Positions 45,495 to 58,077 are shown, counted from the first letter of the stretch. The stretch: DNA of 64,000 nucleotides from Cricetomys ansorgei (GCA_026225945.1 JAMJFZ010002476.1:372001-436000); one strand, 5' to 3'. Notes: generated by a model not told the origin, from the letters alone. Translations and numbers: made by a program.

Positions 45495-46190
45495 TTTTCT
45501 TTTTTAACTTGAGGTCTGTAAATGAAACTGAGGCCCTCCTCCAAGTACTTTAAGAACTCATTTCCTAATACTCGTGGTTGCATTTTTCTCCCATAATTAC
45601 ATTAAAACCCGTTTTTCACAATATTTCAATTTTTGTTATTGTTATGTAAAAAAAAATCAATAAAAGTTTGTCCTTGGTCCTGATGTTAGTAAAGGCGATA
45701 CAGTGAAATGTCATGTTTACAGCTTTCAGAGCTGGATAAATGTCCTGCTAGTTGCAGAATTCACCAAAAAGCACTGAACTAAAGGATTTTTCAAAACCGG
45801 GGCAGGCTATGAAATACACTGACATTGTACCCACTTGTCACCAAATGCTCTACTGTATGCTGCTGCCCTACCCATCCAGAGCTTCTGATACTGCACTTTA
45901 TAGCCTCTGGGAGCTTTTCTGTCCAATGTGTCTATGCATCTTAGCCTCACACTTGCTCACCTGTGGCTTATGCCGTCACATCTGAAAACAGAATGTTGCT
46001 TAGAACTTTTTTCTTCCTGTTGGATGGCATCCTCTTACCCAGCCTCAGCTAGCTTGCATCCGCCTAAAATGTCTTAACTGAAAAAAAAAAATAAGACTGA
46101 TGACATGGCTCAGCAGGTGAAGGCTCCTGTTTTTGTCTGAATTTATTCATTTCTTTGTATAGATAGTAGGGAAAGCTTTGAAGGGTTTGA
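45495..46190. other. intergenic DNA, no gene seen
   Basis: AATAAA at 45659-45664 followed by a GT-rich stretch (gtttgtccttggtcctg) could serve as a polyadenylation site, but no transcript is linked to it. An A-run with the start of a SINE-like head lies at 46080-46125. Confidence 0.4.
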
Positions 46191-46194
46191 AGAG

Positions 46195-46370
46195 CGGTCA
46201 CAGGGATGGATAGCTCACTGGATAAAGGTTCTCGCCTCCAAGTGTGAGACCTGAATTTGATTCCTAGGGCCGACGTAGTGGAAGGAGAAAACTCTATTTC
46301 CTTGCATCGTGCATTGTCCTCTGACCTATGGCATGAATGTAGACACACACACACACACACACTCACACAC
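46195..46370 (+). mobile_element. B3 SINE with (CA)n tail
   Basis: 'gatggatagctcactggata', 'ttgattcctagggccgacg', then 'gtcctctgacctatggcatg' and (CA)n. Confidence 0.85.
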
Positions 46371-46404
46371 TCAAAATGTAAGGGAAAAAAGAAATAAAGA
46401 ATAT

Positions 46405-46610
46405 AGGGACTGGAGAGAGATGGCTGAGCAATTAAGAGTATTGGTTCCTCTTCCCGAGAACCTGGCTTTGGCTCTCAGCTCCCACACGGAAGCTAAGGAT
46501 CATCTATAAACCATAGTCCCAGGGTATCTTTTCTGGATTTTTGGAGGCACCAGGCACACAAGATGCAGACATACATACAAGCAAAGCACCCATATAAATA
46601 AAGATAGATG
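46405..46610 (+). mobile_element. B2 SINE
   Basis: 'gggactggagagagatggct', 'gagcaattaagagtattgg', 'tttggctctcagctcccac', A-rich tail. Confidence 0.88.
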
Positions 46611-46619
46611 GATGGAGAA

Positions 46620-47405
46620 AATATACCCTATCAAGTCACTAGCAAACTATAAAATGTCTTAGAAACCCCAGGTATATTTAGATTTTGAAAACTTTTGCTT
46701 CACAGTATCTAAAAAATCAGGTCAAATCTTCAAAACACTCAAGAATAATTTTAAGTTCTAAATAGAGATTGGAGTTTTGTTTCTCATGATATGATAATAT
46801 GAATTAATGTGGAAATCTATACAATTTTCGTTAAAATTGTGATTCAACTCAATGTTTGAAAAGATTCTTTTTTTTTTTGTGTCTCCGGCTAAATAGTTTA
46901 TGTGAAAATAACTATCATATTTGTAGTTTAAACTCAGGTTCTCTTCTGGTGAGGAGGATCTGCTAATAAAACTTACACTAGAACTAACACAGGGCCACAT
47001 CAGCACAGGAGCAGATTTGTACAAGATCAGATGCGTGAAAAGAGAAACCAGCCTTCTGTAATAAGACAATCCTACAAAGCATTAATTCTATCTTGTTTTC
47101 TCTCCGATCAATAAGCACTTCAGCAAGTTTTCCTCTGGCTTCCACACATGTCCTGCCATGTGTTCAAAAATACACGCATACATGCGCGTGCGCACACACA
47201 CACATACCTCCCAAGGACTTGGGAAATAATGCCAAGTATTAACATACAGGATTTCATGAAAAAGTTGCAGTTCAGGACACGGAACAATTTAGCAAAAAGC
47301 CTGCTGAACAGAAGAAAATCTTTACTGACAGAGGATCCAATGCATAGCTAAGAGGATATATACACAAATAACTAAATTAGTATGCAAACAACCAAAAAAG
47401 GTCTT
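46620..47405. other. intergenic AT-rich DNA
   Basis: No gene or clear repeat family; a short (CA) run lies at 47192-47203. Confidence 0.45.
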
Positions 47406-47411
47406 ACATAC

Positions 47412-47620
47412 TCGGCTGGAGAAATACTAGGATTGGGAGCAGTTATGGCTCCGGCAGAGGTCTCAGGTTTCAATTCCAGCACACACGGTAACATACAACC
47501 ACCTGTAACTCCAGTTCTAGGGTATCCCATGCTCTGACTTCTGTGAGCTGCTACACGCATGTGGTGAACATGAACTCACACAAACAGGCACACAGCACAT
47601 GAAACTGAAAAATAAATAAA
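47412..47620 (+). mobile_element. B2/B3 SINE
   Basis: 'tcggctggagaaatactagg', 'caaccacctgtaactccag', 'gaactcacacaaacaggcac'. Confidence 0.8.
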
Positions 47621-47639
47621 TTAAAAAACCCCAAAAAAG

Positions 47640-48980
47640 GAGCTAATAAAAGGAACAGAATTCTAAGCAAGGAGCTCCGAATACTCAGTAAATGTATAAA
47701 AGTTCCTTCCTCCTCTTACCAACTCTCAAAAACTAAAATCACTTTCTATCTAATGGTGATCAACATTTAAAAAAAAAATTGTTTAAAGAAAAAAGTTTCC
47801 AAAAGCCTACAGAAATAGAGAAACGGTGAGGCGACGTGCACTGCTACCTTTTAAAAATGTTTGTGTTCTCCTAAATGAAAAAAGAAGTCATCTGATGAAG
47901 CAAAGTTCCAGTTTCCTTCGAGTAAATCGTACATACAAAGTTTAATTTCATTAACAACCTTTATTTCGATCTTTGCTGTCTGGTCTTGTTTTGTCAGGGA
48001 TGAGGAGCAAAGCCAAGGTAAAAATGCTGGGCACGTGTTCTCAAACAGAATTCTAACCCCAGCTTTGTTTCCATCTCATAAGCATTTGCTCCGTGCTTCC
48101 AGACCACTTCACTGTTTTCACCAAATGACCAACACAAGGCATTGCAACAATGTTTTTTCCATAACAGTCTTCTCAGACAAAGGATTCCATATTGCATGCT
48201 TAATTCTGAACGTTCCTAACCTACCATGCTGACATGTGAAAGGTATTTGAAAAGTACAGACTGACACATATTTTCTAAGCATCATCAACTTGTTCGAAAA
48301 GATGGCGCTGTCTCTGTCGTTAGTAGGCGTCTCCTGGGAAGACTCATTATATACACATACTTCTTGTTTTATAGTCATAAAGGACATTGGCAAATTCTAA
48401 GACCTTGGACTGAATCAACTTACGTATTTCCATTGACGTAAGATAACTGACCTATAAGGGTCTGCCTTATGATAAGAGCATTAAAAAAAAATAACATTAA
48501 CAGTGGGAGAACAAAAGCAAGAAGAAATGGCGTGCATTTTTAAAGCCTAATCTCATTCTGGTAGCAATACGATGAATTCTATTTTCTGATAGCGTGATCG
48601 GGGCCAGCAGTAGTGACGCACTGTGAAGATGATCACGTGTACGGGCACACAAAACTACCAAGCACTACACAGCCCATCACACCCACACGAATGGTATTAC
48701 AAAATACCCTGATTTACTAGGAGGCAGCGTTATGGAATCCACAAAGTACTGGTATTAATGGAAAACAGAGTTCAACACATGTTAATGAAATACTGAGCAG
48801 ATAGCAAATCAAACAGGGAAAGCAAGTTCACACAACTGAGTCTGAATGCCTAGGAAAGCCTTGTCTTGGGAGGACACCTGCTAAGCTAAGTAATTCTCAG
48901 TAACTAGGGTAGACTATAAAAAGTAACATCTTGGACATCTGTCTGAAAATTCAAATATAATCTCGATCATAAAAATGAAC
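47640..48980. other. intergenic DNA downstream of gene B
   Basis: No repeat family recognised. TTTATT near 47961 (AATAAA on the minus strand) could end gene B's 3' UTR. No coding exon is seen. Confidence 0.4.
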
Positions 48981-48984
48981 AGAA

Positions 48985-49125
48985 TTAGGCAGTGGTAGTA
49001 CACACCTTTAATCCCAGCACTCGGGCAGCAGAGGCAGGCAGATCTCTGAGGTTGAGGCCGGCCTGGTCTAGAGAGTAAGTTCCAGGACAGTCAGGGATAC
49101 ACAGAGAAACCCTAAAATCTAAAAA
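48985..49125 (+). mobile_element. B1 SINE
   Basis: 'ggcagtggtagtacacacct' to 'acacagagaaaccctaaaat', A-rich tail to 49180. Confidence 0.92.
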
Positions 49126-49184
49126 ATAAAAAAACCTAAAAAAACCTAAACCTAGAGAGAAAGAAAAAAAAAAAAAAAGAATGG

Positions 49185-49785
49185 AAAATGAACAAAACGG
49201 CCATCTTTTAAAAAATGAGATTAACCTAAACTTGTGAGTTACTATTTCCTCTCAGTATATCGCTAGAACCTTTCAGGTGAGGACATTAATGCAATTACGA
49301 AAGACAGAACTATTCAACCACAAAGCACTTTCAACAAATAGAAATACCAAACTACATGAAAATGTAATCCAACTCATTCAAAACAAGTATCAAGCAGGTT
49401 AGAGATTTCATGGAAACTGCACCTAATGAGGAATAACAACATTCTCCTACTTGAACATATTCATAAGAATTCACGGTCTTGCTCTTTTTTGACCAGGGAA
49501 TCACTTGTATCGGCATGGTATGCTTCTCGTTTTGATGAGCAGAGAAAAACTTAAAAGTTGAACAACGTAAGCATAAAATACATTTTACACCTTAAAAAAA
49601 AAAAAAAACCAGCTTCAAACTGATGAGCGGGACAACGGGCTCTAACTTACAGAAGTACACAGTTTTAGACTAGGATAGGGTACCTGAAGGTACCTTCTGA
49701 GTAAATGTGAATGCTAACAATTCTTCAATATACTTATCAGAAGACTGTTAGTGACTAAAAGGGAAAAAATTTAAAAAAGAACGCA
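49185..49785. other. intergenic DNA downstream of gene B
   Basis: AT-rich with A-runs at 49592-49609; no gene seen. Confidence 0.45.
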
Positions 49786-49789
49786 AAAA

Positions 49790-49945
49790 TCCAACCAGGC
49801 ACGGTGGCACCCATAGCTTTAATCCCAGCATTTGGGAGGCAGAGACGGGCAAATTCTCTGTGAATTTGAGACCAGCCTGGTCACCATACTGAATTCCTGG
49901 AGAGACGGGGCTTCGTAGAGAGACGACGTCTCAAAAAACAAAAGA
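49790..49945 (+). mobile_element. B1 SINE
   Basis: 'ccaggcacggtggcacccat' to 'gagacgacgtctcaaaaaac'. Confidence 0.9.
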
Positions 49946-49974
49946 AAACAACAGAAGTACAAAAAATTGTATTC

Positions 49975-50115
49975 GGGGCTGGAAACAAGGCTCGGTAAAA
50001 GTGTTTGCTGAGGAAGTCAGACAGGGAAGCAGCCGTGACAGCTGGCCACTGACCTCCACACCTGTGCTAGGGCGCGCATACAGACACGCGGAGATAAATA
50101 ATAAAATACCCGAAA
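49975..50115 (+). mobile_element. B3 SINE
   Basis: 'ggggctggaaacaaggctcg', 'tgtttgctgaggaagtcag', 'aataataaaatacc' tail. Confidence 0.75.
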
Positions 50116-50119
50116 GCTA

Positions 50120-51149
50120 TTTAAAAAAAAATACACATTAAAAACTACAAAATATAAAAATCTATGGAAGAAAGTTCCTCTGAGAAAATCCAAGTATGCA
50201 CCTAAATGTAAGGAAACTGCCCAGCGATTAATAATAATAGTATGCGTTTTTAAATGCCATAAAATGACAGCCAGCAAACACTAACAAATATACATTTTCA
50301 ACTTCACACGACACGCTATTACTCACAGTGGACCTGAAGTTGAGCATACTGGACAATTACAAGTGCATTCAACAAACCCAACACAGCTTTATACCAAAAG
50401 AAACTCTATGACTCGACTTAAAAACATTAAATTGAAATCCAACCGATTAACTTGACTTTTTGTCACCAAACTTCAAGTAGTTTCTTTATACAGTTGTTAC
50501 TGCTGTTCCGTGCGGGACGCCCTGGTGCTTTTCAACCGTGGGTTCAAGTTCTTGTCTTGCCCCAGCTTTCCAGCCATTGGGGAAAAGAGGCCGGCGAAAT
50601 AATTCCAAAGTTATCTGCCAAACCATACTTTAAAATCTTTTAAAGTCAAGAAGTCTTATACGCATAAGGACGGAACAAAAGTAAAAAATATTCACTACAC
50701 CTTTTAGCGTATCTCAGGTTTCCGGTAACATCCTACCAAGAAATTGCTTCCGGTTTTTCACATTTCCGGCCTATACAAGATTCGACCCCGTGAGACGATT
50801 TAACGACTCTTATTTCAAACATACAATTTTCTTTAGTTTCTCACAATGACAATTTCGTTTGGTTAGAAATGGCTCTTCTTCAATCTCCCAAGGGGTGGTC
50901 AGATCCACCCTGTAGCCTAAGGTTCACCCAATGCTGTAACTCTAAGCCTCCCCCGTCCTAATGTTGGAATAAAAGCAATGCGCCAGCGAGCCGGCTACAA
51001 CAGGTTTTACCCTAAGCACGCTTGCGCATGTAACTGAAAACTCCACAACTTCCGGTCTCCTCTTGGTTTCTGTCCACGCTTCTTTCAGACCCTGAAATAA
51101 CTGCACGCTGCCTACGAAGACTCTCCCGTGATTCACACCGGTGCAAGCT
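50120..51149. other. probable 3' UTR and flank of gene B
   Basis: No repeat family is recognised. Minus-strand sequence directly after the stop of gene B; two 'cttccgg' motifs lie at 50747 and 51049. Confidence 0.4.
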
Positions 51150-52572
51150 TTATCCGTTGGACTTCTTTTCACTGTGAGTTCTTTCATGTTGGTGGAGATA
51201 CGTAGAACACGTGAAGGCTTTCCCGCATTGCTTACACACATACGGTTTCTCTCCGGTGTGATTTCTTTCATGGATTTGGAGGGATTTTGAGAAAGTGAAC
51301 GCATGCCCACATTGCACACACACGTAGGGTTTCTCTCCAGTGTGAATCCTTTCGTGATTGTAACAAGCCCTATGTTGGATGAAGGCTTTCCCGCACTGCT
51401 TACACGAATACGGTTTCTCCCCGGTGTGAATCCTTTCGTGTTTGTGAAGGTACGTGGAACACGTGAACGCCTTCCCACACTGCTTACAAACATAGGGTTT
51501 CTCTCCGGTGTGAATTCTTTCATGAATGTAACAGGCACTGGAATAGGTGAAGGCTTTCCCACAGTGTTTACACGAGTAAGGTTTCTCCCCGGTGTGAATT
51601 CTTTCGTGGATCAGGAGCTGAGAAGAACGAATGAAGGCCTTCCCACACTGTTTACAAACATAGTGCTTCTCTCCGGTGTGAGTCCTTTCGTGATTGTTAC
51701 GGGTTGTGGGATCACTGAAGGCTTTCCCACAATGCTTACATAAGTAAGGTTTCTCTCCAGTGTGAATTCTTTCGTGTTTGCGAAGGTATGAAGAACGCCC
51801 AAATACTTTGCCACACTGCTTGCACGCATAAAGTTTCTCTCGGGTGTGACTTCTTTCGTGTTGGAGAAGGTGGTAAGAGTGAATGCACGCTTTCCCACAC
51901 TGTTTACATACGTAAGGCCTGTCTCCAGTGTGAGTTCGTTCATGATTGTAACAGGCCCTGGGATGGATGAAAGCCTTGCCACAATACTTACACGCGAAAG
52001 TCTTCTCTCTAGTGTGAGTTTTATGATGTTTGATAAAGAGACTGGAACTAAAGAAGGCTTCTCCACACTGCTTACACACAAATGGTTTCTCTCCAGCTTG
52101 GATTCGTTCATATGACTGAATATAACCGCACGTCTGTTTCGTAACTGCACGAGCTGTTTCTAATTGCTTGGCTCCACGGAGAGTATCTCCTGTATGAGCT
52201 GTCTCATAAGCTTGCTCCGAAGTGAGACTCCGACAGGGCTCACTAGATTGCTGGTTTGCATAGGGTTTCTCTCTACAAGGATTCCCACGGGTAAGAAAGA
52301 ACTCAGAATGTGTAAAGTCGTTCCAACATTTGTTATGTATAAAAGGCTTTTTCCCGTGTTCCTGATACTCGTACGGTTTCTCCACAGTTCGACCTCTGAA
52401 GTGCACACCTGACTGTAAAAGGCCAATGATGTCACTCTCACGCACACTGTTCTCATATACCACTATTCCAGAAGGCGTGTCCTCATTAACCATATGCTCT
52501 CGAATCCGTGGGTGGGTTTCTCCATACTGACTACCACGTTCAAATTCACAGAATCCTTCGATCACGTGAGTG
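51150..52572 (-). CDS. KRAB zinc-finger gene B, terminal exon with 11 C2H2 fingers
   Basis: Acceptor ttttgttttccag (AG 52573-52574 on the minus strand) joins in phase to the small exon (RRHLSTHVIEGFCEF). The frame continues upstream into the intron but is not coding there. The protein is 536 residues from the splice-adjacent ATG and ends HSEKKSNG, like gene A. The spacer (ETHPRIREHMVNEDTPSG, KPYEYQEHGKKP) aligns with gene A and with the pseudogene at 29.5-29.9 kb. Eleven fingers span about 51165-52084. Fingers 8 and 11 share the helix CSTYLH, an internal duplication. Finger 3 has Cys for the core Phe, as in gene A. Fingers 2, 7 and 9 have Cys at the helix Leu position. A nuclear repressor is expected; the target is unknown. 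Confidence 0.94.
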
Positions 52573-52629
52573 CTGGAAAACAAAAATGAAAAGAATATTA
52601 CTACGGTTTTATGGCTGGCCAGGAGGAGT

Positions 52630-52745
52630 GTTGACGGCTGGGTATTGTGGCCCACGCTTTTTATTTCAGTACTCAGAAGGCAAGGGCACAGGGACTGCAA
52701 GTTTGAAGCCTACATGAGCCACAGAGAAAGACCCCATCCTAAGGG
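52630..52745 (+). mobile_element. B1 SINE, diverged, in intron 3 of gene B
   Basis: 'ctgggtattgtggcccacg', 'ttcagtactcagaaggcaag', 'cagagaaagaccccatc'. Confidence 0.75.
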
Positions 52746-52749
52746 GGTG

Positions 52750-53250
52750 TTGACCTCATTGCCACAAGAATTATGAACCTAAAAGGACTGGGAGCAGCTT
52801 ACAATTTCCTTCCTCAGTTTCTCTAATGTTTTTGCTGTCTCCTGAAATAATCCACATCCATTTACAAAAGGAATAGTGAACACAGTGATTTTGCTTAGCG
52901 CATTTCATGGTTTGTTCTTTAAATATTCCCACTGCGTGGTCAGCTCATACTTGCCAAACATTCGTGGCCTTCGCTGAAGTTACTAAAGTTGAATATTCCT
53001 TATGCAAAATGGCATGGGTCAGGCTTTACGGAATTGGGAGAGCTGAATATTTTAAATGCAGTTTATTGAGGGTGAGTCACAATATATCCCAAACGCACTT
53101 TTACTTCACATACATATTATATTCAAAGTCTAAAGGTAACTTGATAAAAATATATGAAATAGTTTTGTGCATGAAGGAAAGTTTCGGGTATAATGAAAGA
53201 ACTGGATGTCTCATATAGCTCTCAGATACGTGATGTAAATTCCTTTGAGT
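52750..53250. other. intron 3 of gene B
   Basis: No repeat family or extra exon recognised. Confidence 0.4.
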
Positions 53251-53259
53251 GTGAATTAC

Positions 53260-53317
53260 CTCAGATGTCTCCTAATAGTTTGGTAATCCTCTTCAATATT
53301 TTCTTCCTCAGTTTTCC
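53260..53317 (-). CDS. KRAB zinc-finger gene B, small KRAB exon
   Basis: 58-bp exon between ttcacctttcag (AG 53318-53319) and gtaattc (53258-53259), encoding GKTEEENIEEDYQTIRRHL. Same length and phases as in gene A. Confidence 0.92.
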
Positions 53318-53319
53318 CT

Positions 53320-54210
<891 letters not shown>

Positions 54211-54214
54211 TGAA

Positions 54215-54290
54215 TGTACCAGGCATGGTGGTACCTGCCTGTAATCTCAACAACCGGGAGGCAGAGGCAAGTGGAAACTCCTCGAGCTCA
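54215..54290 (+). mobile_element. B1 fragment (5' part)
   Basis: 'ccaggcatggtggtacctgc' to 'ggaggcagaggcaagtgg', then L1-like sequence. Confidence 0.75.
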
Positions 54291-54294
54291 TAAC

Positions 54295-55030
54295 AAACAT
54301 TCAGCAAAGTAACTGGATACATAATTAACTCGCAAAAATCAGTAGCCTTGGGGCTAGAGAGATGGCTCAGTCGTTAGGAGCACTGGCTGCTCCTCTAGAG
54401 GACCGGAATTCGATTCCTAGTATCCACAAGCAAACTCACAGCAGTCTGTAACTCCTGTTCCAGGAGATCCAACACCCTCACACAAACATGCATGCAGGCA
54501 AAGCACCAATGTACGTAAAATAAAAATAAATAAAATATATTTTTAAAAAAATCAGTAGCCTTCTTGTATAAAAATGACAAATAGACCGAGGAGAAAAAAA
54601 TCAGGGAAACAACACGTTTCATAATAGCCTCGCATAATATATAAAATGTCTGGGAGTGAGTCTAACCACGTCATGGGAAAGATTGTATGATCAAAGCTTT
54701 AGGAAACTAAAGGAGGTATCAGAAGATGGGAAGATCCTCCATGGTCCTGGATCGGTAGGATTGATACAGTCAGAAAGGCCATTCTACTAAAAGGAATCTA
54801 CAGATTCAGTGCACTCCCCATCAAAATTCCAACACAGTTCATTACAGAGAGGGCAGTTTTCAACTTCACATGGAAAAACAAAAAACCCAGGATAGCTGAA
54901 ACCATCCTGAACAATAAAAGAACCTCAGGAGGCATCATGTTACTGTCCCAACTTCAAGCTGTAAAAACAGCACGGTAGTGACACAAGCAAACACAATGAC
55001 CGACAGAACTGAATCAAAGACCCAGGCATA
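54295..55030 (+). mobile_element. L1 ORF2 fragment in intron 1 of gene B
   Basis: 'acagattcagtgcactccc', 'catcaaaattccaacacag' and 'ggcatcatgttactgtccc' follow sense L1 ORF2. It is interrupted by the B2 copy and is antisense to the host gene. Confidence 0.85.
54350..54545 (+). mobile_element. B2 SINE
   Basis: 'ggggctagagagatggctc', 'ttcgattcctagtatccac', 'aaataaaaataaataaaat' tail; inserted in L1 DNA that resumes with the same 'atcagtagccttc' words on both sides (54339 and 54551), i.e. a target-site duplication. Confidence 0.93.
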
Positions 55031-55049
55031 AACCAACACAACTACAGAC

Positions 55050-55185
55050 ACGGGAGTCTGTGTGGATCTGGGAGAAGGGACATGGAGGGGGGAGCTGGGA
55101 GGAATGGAGGGAGGGGGCGATGGGGTTGAGATGTATTATACGAGACAAAAAATTTAAAAAAAATAAAGAACAGCAACAGCAACAA
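55050..55185 (+). mobile_element. L1 3' end (G-rich 3' UTR) inserted within L1 ORF2
   Basis: 'ggatctgggagaagggac', 'gggagctgggaggaatgg' and the A-rich end 'aaaaaaaataaag' look like an L1 3' terminus, yet L1 ORF2 resumes immediately after it. Confidence 0.65.
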
Positions 55186-55189
55186 CAAA

Positions 55190-56340
55190 ACCCAATTTTA
55201 AAATGAAGTACGTATCTACACAGAGAATTCTCAAAAGAGGACACTCAGACGGCTGAGAAACCCTTAGCCCTCAGGGAAATGCAAACGAAAACCACTTGGA
55301 GAATCCATCTTACACCTGTGAAAATGGCTAAGATCAATAACACACATGACAGCTCACACTGTCCAGGATGGGGAACAAGGGGAACACTCATCCATTGTCG
55401 GTGGGACTGCAAACCTGTTCAGCAACGGTAGATATCAATACGGCAGTGCCTCAGAAAGCCGGGAACCCATCGACCTTAAGATCCAGCTATACTACTCTTG
55501 GGCACATACTCAAAGCATGCTCCATCCTACCCTAAGGACACCTGCCCAACTGTGTTCATGGCGGCTTTATTCATAATAACCCCAAACTGAAAACAACTTA
55601 GATGTCCCTCAACAGAAGAACCAGGTAAAGGAAATGTGATACATTTACACAATGGAGTTAATACTCAGCCATTTTTTTAAAAATATAAAATTTGCACATA
55701 AATGGATGGAACTAGAAAAAAAAAAAATCATGCCCAGTAAGGTATCCTAACCTCAGAAAGAGAAATATGATGAGTGAGTATCTTGCTCAGGGCAATCAAA
55801 GAAACTTCCTCCTACAGCAGGTCCAAACAAAGAGACCTACAGCCAGCCACACATTATGCAAAATGAGAGGGCTTCAAACACTCAGCTCTAAATGGGATAT
55901 CTCCATCAAATCCCTTTCCTCAGGGTTCAGGGAACCGGAGCCAGAGGGGATGGAGGATACTGAGAAAACAAGGCTCTCTAAATCAATATGATCATAGACT
56001 GAGGCAGCGTGCACAGGACTTACCTGCACAGGTGTGCACCAGGTCCTCTGGGTACCGTATATATTATAGCTGGCAGTTTAGTGTGTCAATGGGATTCCTG
56101 AGTGTGTGAAAGAGTCTCTGGTTCTTGTGCCTTCTCTTGAGCACTTTTCTTTCTGTTTGTTTTGTCCAATTCTGACTTATTATATTTTATTATTATTAAC
56201 CCTTAGAAGCCTGTCTGTTTTTGAATGAGGGACAGAAAGGGAATGAATAGATCAGGATGGGGGGAAGGAAGAAACTAGGAAGGAAGAGGGAGAGAAACCA
56301 TAATCAGGGTATACTGTGAAAGGAAACATCTATTTTTAAT
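55190..56340 (+). mobile_element. L1 ORF2 3' end and 3' UTR in intron 1 of gene B
   Basis: 'cagggaaatgcaaacgaaaac', 'ttacacctgtgaaaatggc', 'ttcatggcggctttattcat' and 'aaatggatggaactagaaaa' give the ORF2 end. 56050-56340 is the 3' UTR, resembling the one at 60.0-60.3 kb. Confidence 0.85.
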
Positions 56341-56344
56341 AAAA

Positions 56345-57240
56345 GGGGTGAGACAGTAGCAAGAGATACGTTTTTAGCTTTGGAGGTTTATATGCACAAC
56401 AGGGACTGGAGAAAGCCACCCAAAGATTAATATATGGAAGAAGCCTGTCTGCAGAGGAAGACGGGAAGCCCTTGCTTACTGGGACTTCTACTAAGGAACA
56501 GCAGGTGCTCAAGAAAAGCTCCTGGTATACAAACTTTGGGGAACACAGATGTTCTGCAGCTGTCTCTCAAAGTGGCATGGGCCACATCTCCTCAGCTTTT
56601 GGGGGCTCCTTCCTCAGCTCACCGGTTCACCCTGATTCTCAGAAGTGCTTTTCTTTTCTCCGGAAGCTGTTTATATTCTCTTTCTAACCATGTGTGTCTA
56701 GTGCAATCCTTTGCTCTAGGAAACAGGATGCTGGAATCGGGTCCCCTCTGAACTCAGGCCCAAGTCTCCACACTTCAAAAGTATGCTTTCCTTAACCCTC
56801 TGGGCTTCCTCGCTGTTTCTCTGATCTCCACTTAAAAGGCATGACTTTTGTCCTCTCTCTCACCTCATGACAAATGACAATATTTAAAGCTTGCCTGTCC
56901 CATTAGGTTTTATTTTCCGCTCTCAAACTCTAATAAAATTGCCTTCTAGTTTCCTTTTGAGTCCACCTTTAACTTAATTTTTTTTTAATTAAAGAGGTAA
57001 AAAATGTAAATTCAGTTTTTCTGGAGACACATTAAGAACTCAGAGACATGTAAAATAACTCAAAGGCCAAAAAAATTCCACCTTTGCCTAGGAAGTCAAT
57101 TGCCAAATTGATCGGTGCAAACAAACAATGTGAAGCAATTTAAAAATCCTCTCCTCCTTGCAAGCCTGGGTATTAGCTCCCACTCTCAGCCAGAGGTAGC
57201 AAACAAATCTTCCCACAATAACGCGAAACAAACAACCAAA
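56345..57240. other. intron 1 of gene B
   Basis: No repeat family or exon recognised; a T-run lies at 56979-56986. Confidence 0.4.
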
Positions 57241-57244
57241 AACA

Positions 57245-57335
57245 GGCTCCGGGATGGGGATACAGTTCCGGGGTAAAAGGATTGCCTGGGATAAGCAAGG
57301 CCTTAAGTTCAATGCCCAGTGCTTAAAATAATTTA
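57245..57335 (+). mobile_element. ID SINE
   Basis: 'ctccgggatggggatacagt' and 'cttaagttcaatgcccagtg' form a tRNA-Ala-like ID copy. Confidence 0.75.
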
Positions 57336-57349
57336 AACAAACATGCATG

Positions 57350-57351
<2 letters not shown>

Positions 57352-57397
<46 letters not shown>
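57352..57397. repeat. (TA)n microsatellite
   Basis: About 20 uninterrupted TA units, about 400 bases into intron 1 of gene B. Confidence 0.95.
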
Positions 57398-57401
<4 letters not shown>

Positions 57402-57469
57402 CAAGACTGGGAGACTAAAATCAGGGCAAAGGCTCGCAGCAGTCTGGACCCTACAGAGCATCACCACCA

Positions 57470-57960
57470 CCAATTAGCCAGTGCTGCAGTGTCTCTGGAG
57501 GCGCAGCCTCTCCCTGAGCACCGGGGACTCGATGACACAGCTTCAGAAGGGCAGGACCGGACACCGCAGGGCTGGACGGATGGGAACAGACTCCGGCTCC
57601 ACGCAGCCTGCTCTGCTCTGCACGCAATTAAGATGCAAGCTGGTGGGGGTTCAAGAGCCGGTGCTCGGACTCCGCAGCGCAGCGCAGCCCCGGGTGTTGC
57701 AACGTCAGGGCGGCGGTGCCACATTGTGACAAAGCCGGTGTCACAAGCCGGCCACCCACCAGTCCAGGAGCTCGGGACACACTCACCATCGCCTGCTTGG
57801 GGTGCATCCAGGTGTCCTCCCCAAATGTCCTGTTGTCAGCAATAGGCACAGCCACCCAGGCCGGGCCACCACTGGCCTCCCTGCAGCAACACAGGACTCA
57901 AACCGGGCGGCAATGGCGACACCCTCTGACTATCCGTGCTCTTCATTGGATCGTTCATGC
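57470..57960 (-). promoter_or_regulatory. CpG-rich promoter of KRAB zinc-finger gene B
   Basis: CpG-dense block around exon 1. On the minus strand a CCAAT box (57945-57949) precedes 'gaagagcacggatagtcag', 'ggtgtcgccattgcc' and 'tttgagtcctg', which closely parallels the promoter of gene A (CCAAT at 31231). No TATA box is seen. Confidence 0.75.
57787..57789 (-). CDS. KRAB zinc-finger gene B, exon 1 coding end (ATG)
   Basis: Minus-strand exon 1 ends ...caggcgATG with donor gtgagt at 57785-57786. As in gene A, another in-frame ATG lies 18 bases upstream (57805-57807, MHPKQA), so the true N-terminus is uncertain by at least six residues. Confidence 0.7.
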
Positions 57961-58077
57961 AAGACAGTAACAGCGTCCTTGATTGGTGAAGGATGCAGAC
58001 GTGCCTCCAGAAACCTGCAGAATGTATCATCCTTTCCTGTTCGTGAGGAGCTCAGAGGACAAACTGACTCTTTTTTT

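Noticed and set aside
51165..52084. Regular 84-base repeats that resemble a repeat array (CRISPR-like)
   Set aside because: The period equals 28 codons of C2H2 finger plus linker in an open frame; this is a eukaryotic coding repeat.
52573..52700. Extension of the gene B finger frame upstream to 52700 (MQSLCPCLL...)
   Set aside because: It runs through the splice acceptor polypyrimidine tract (TVVIFFSFLFSS) and is intronic, with a B1 within it.
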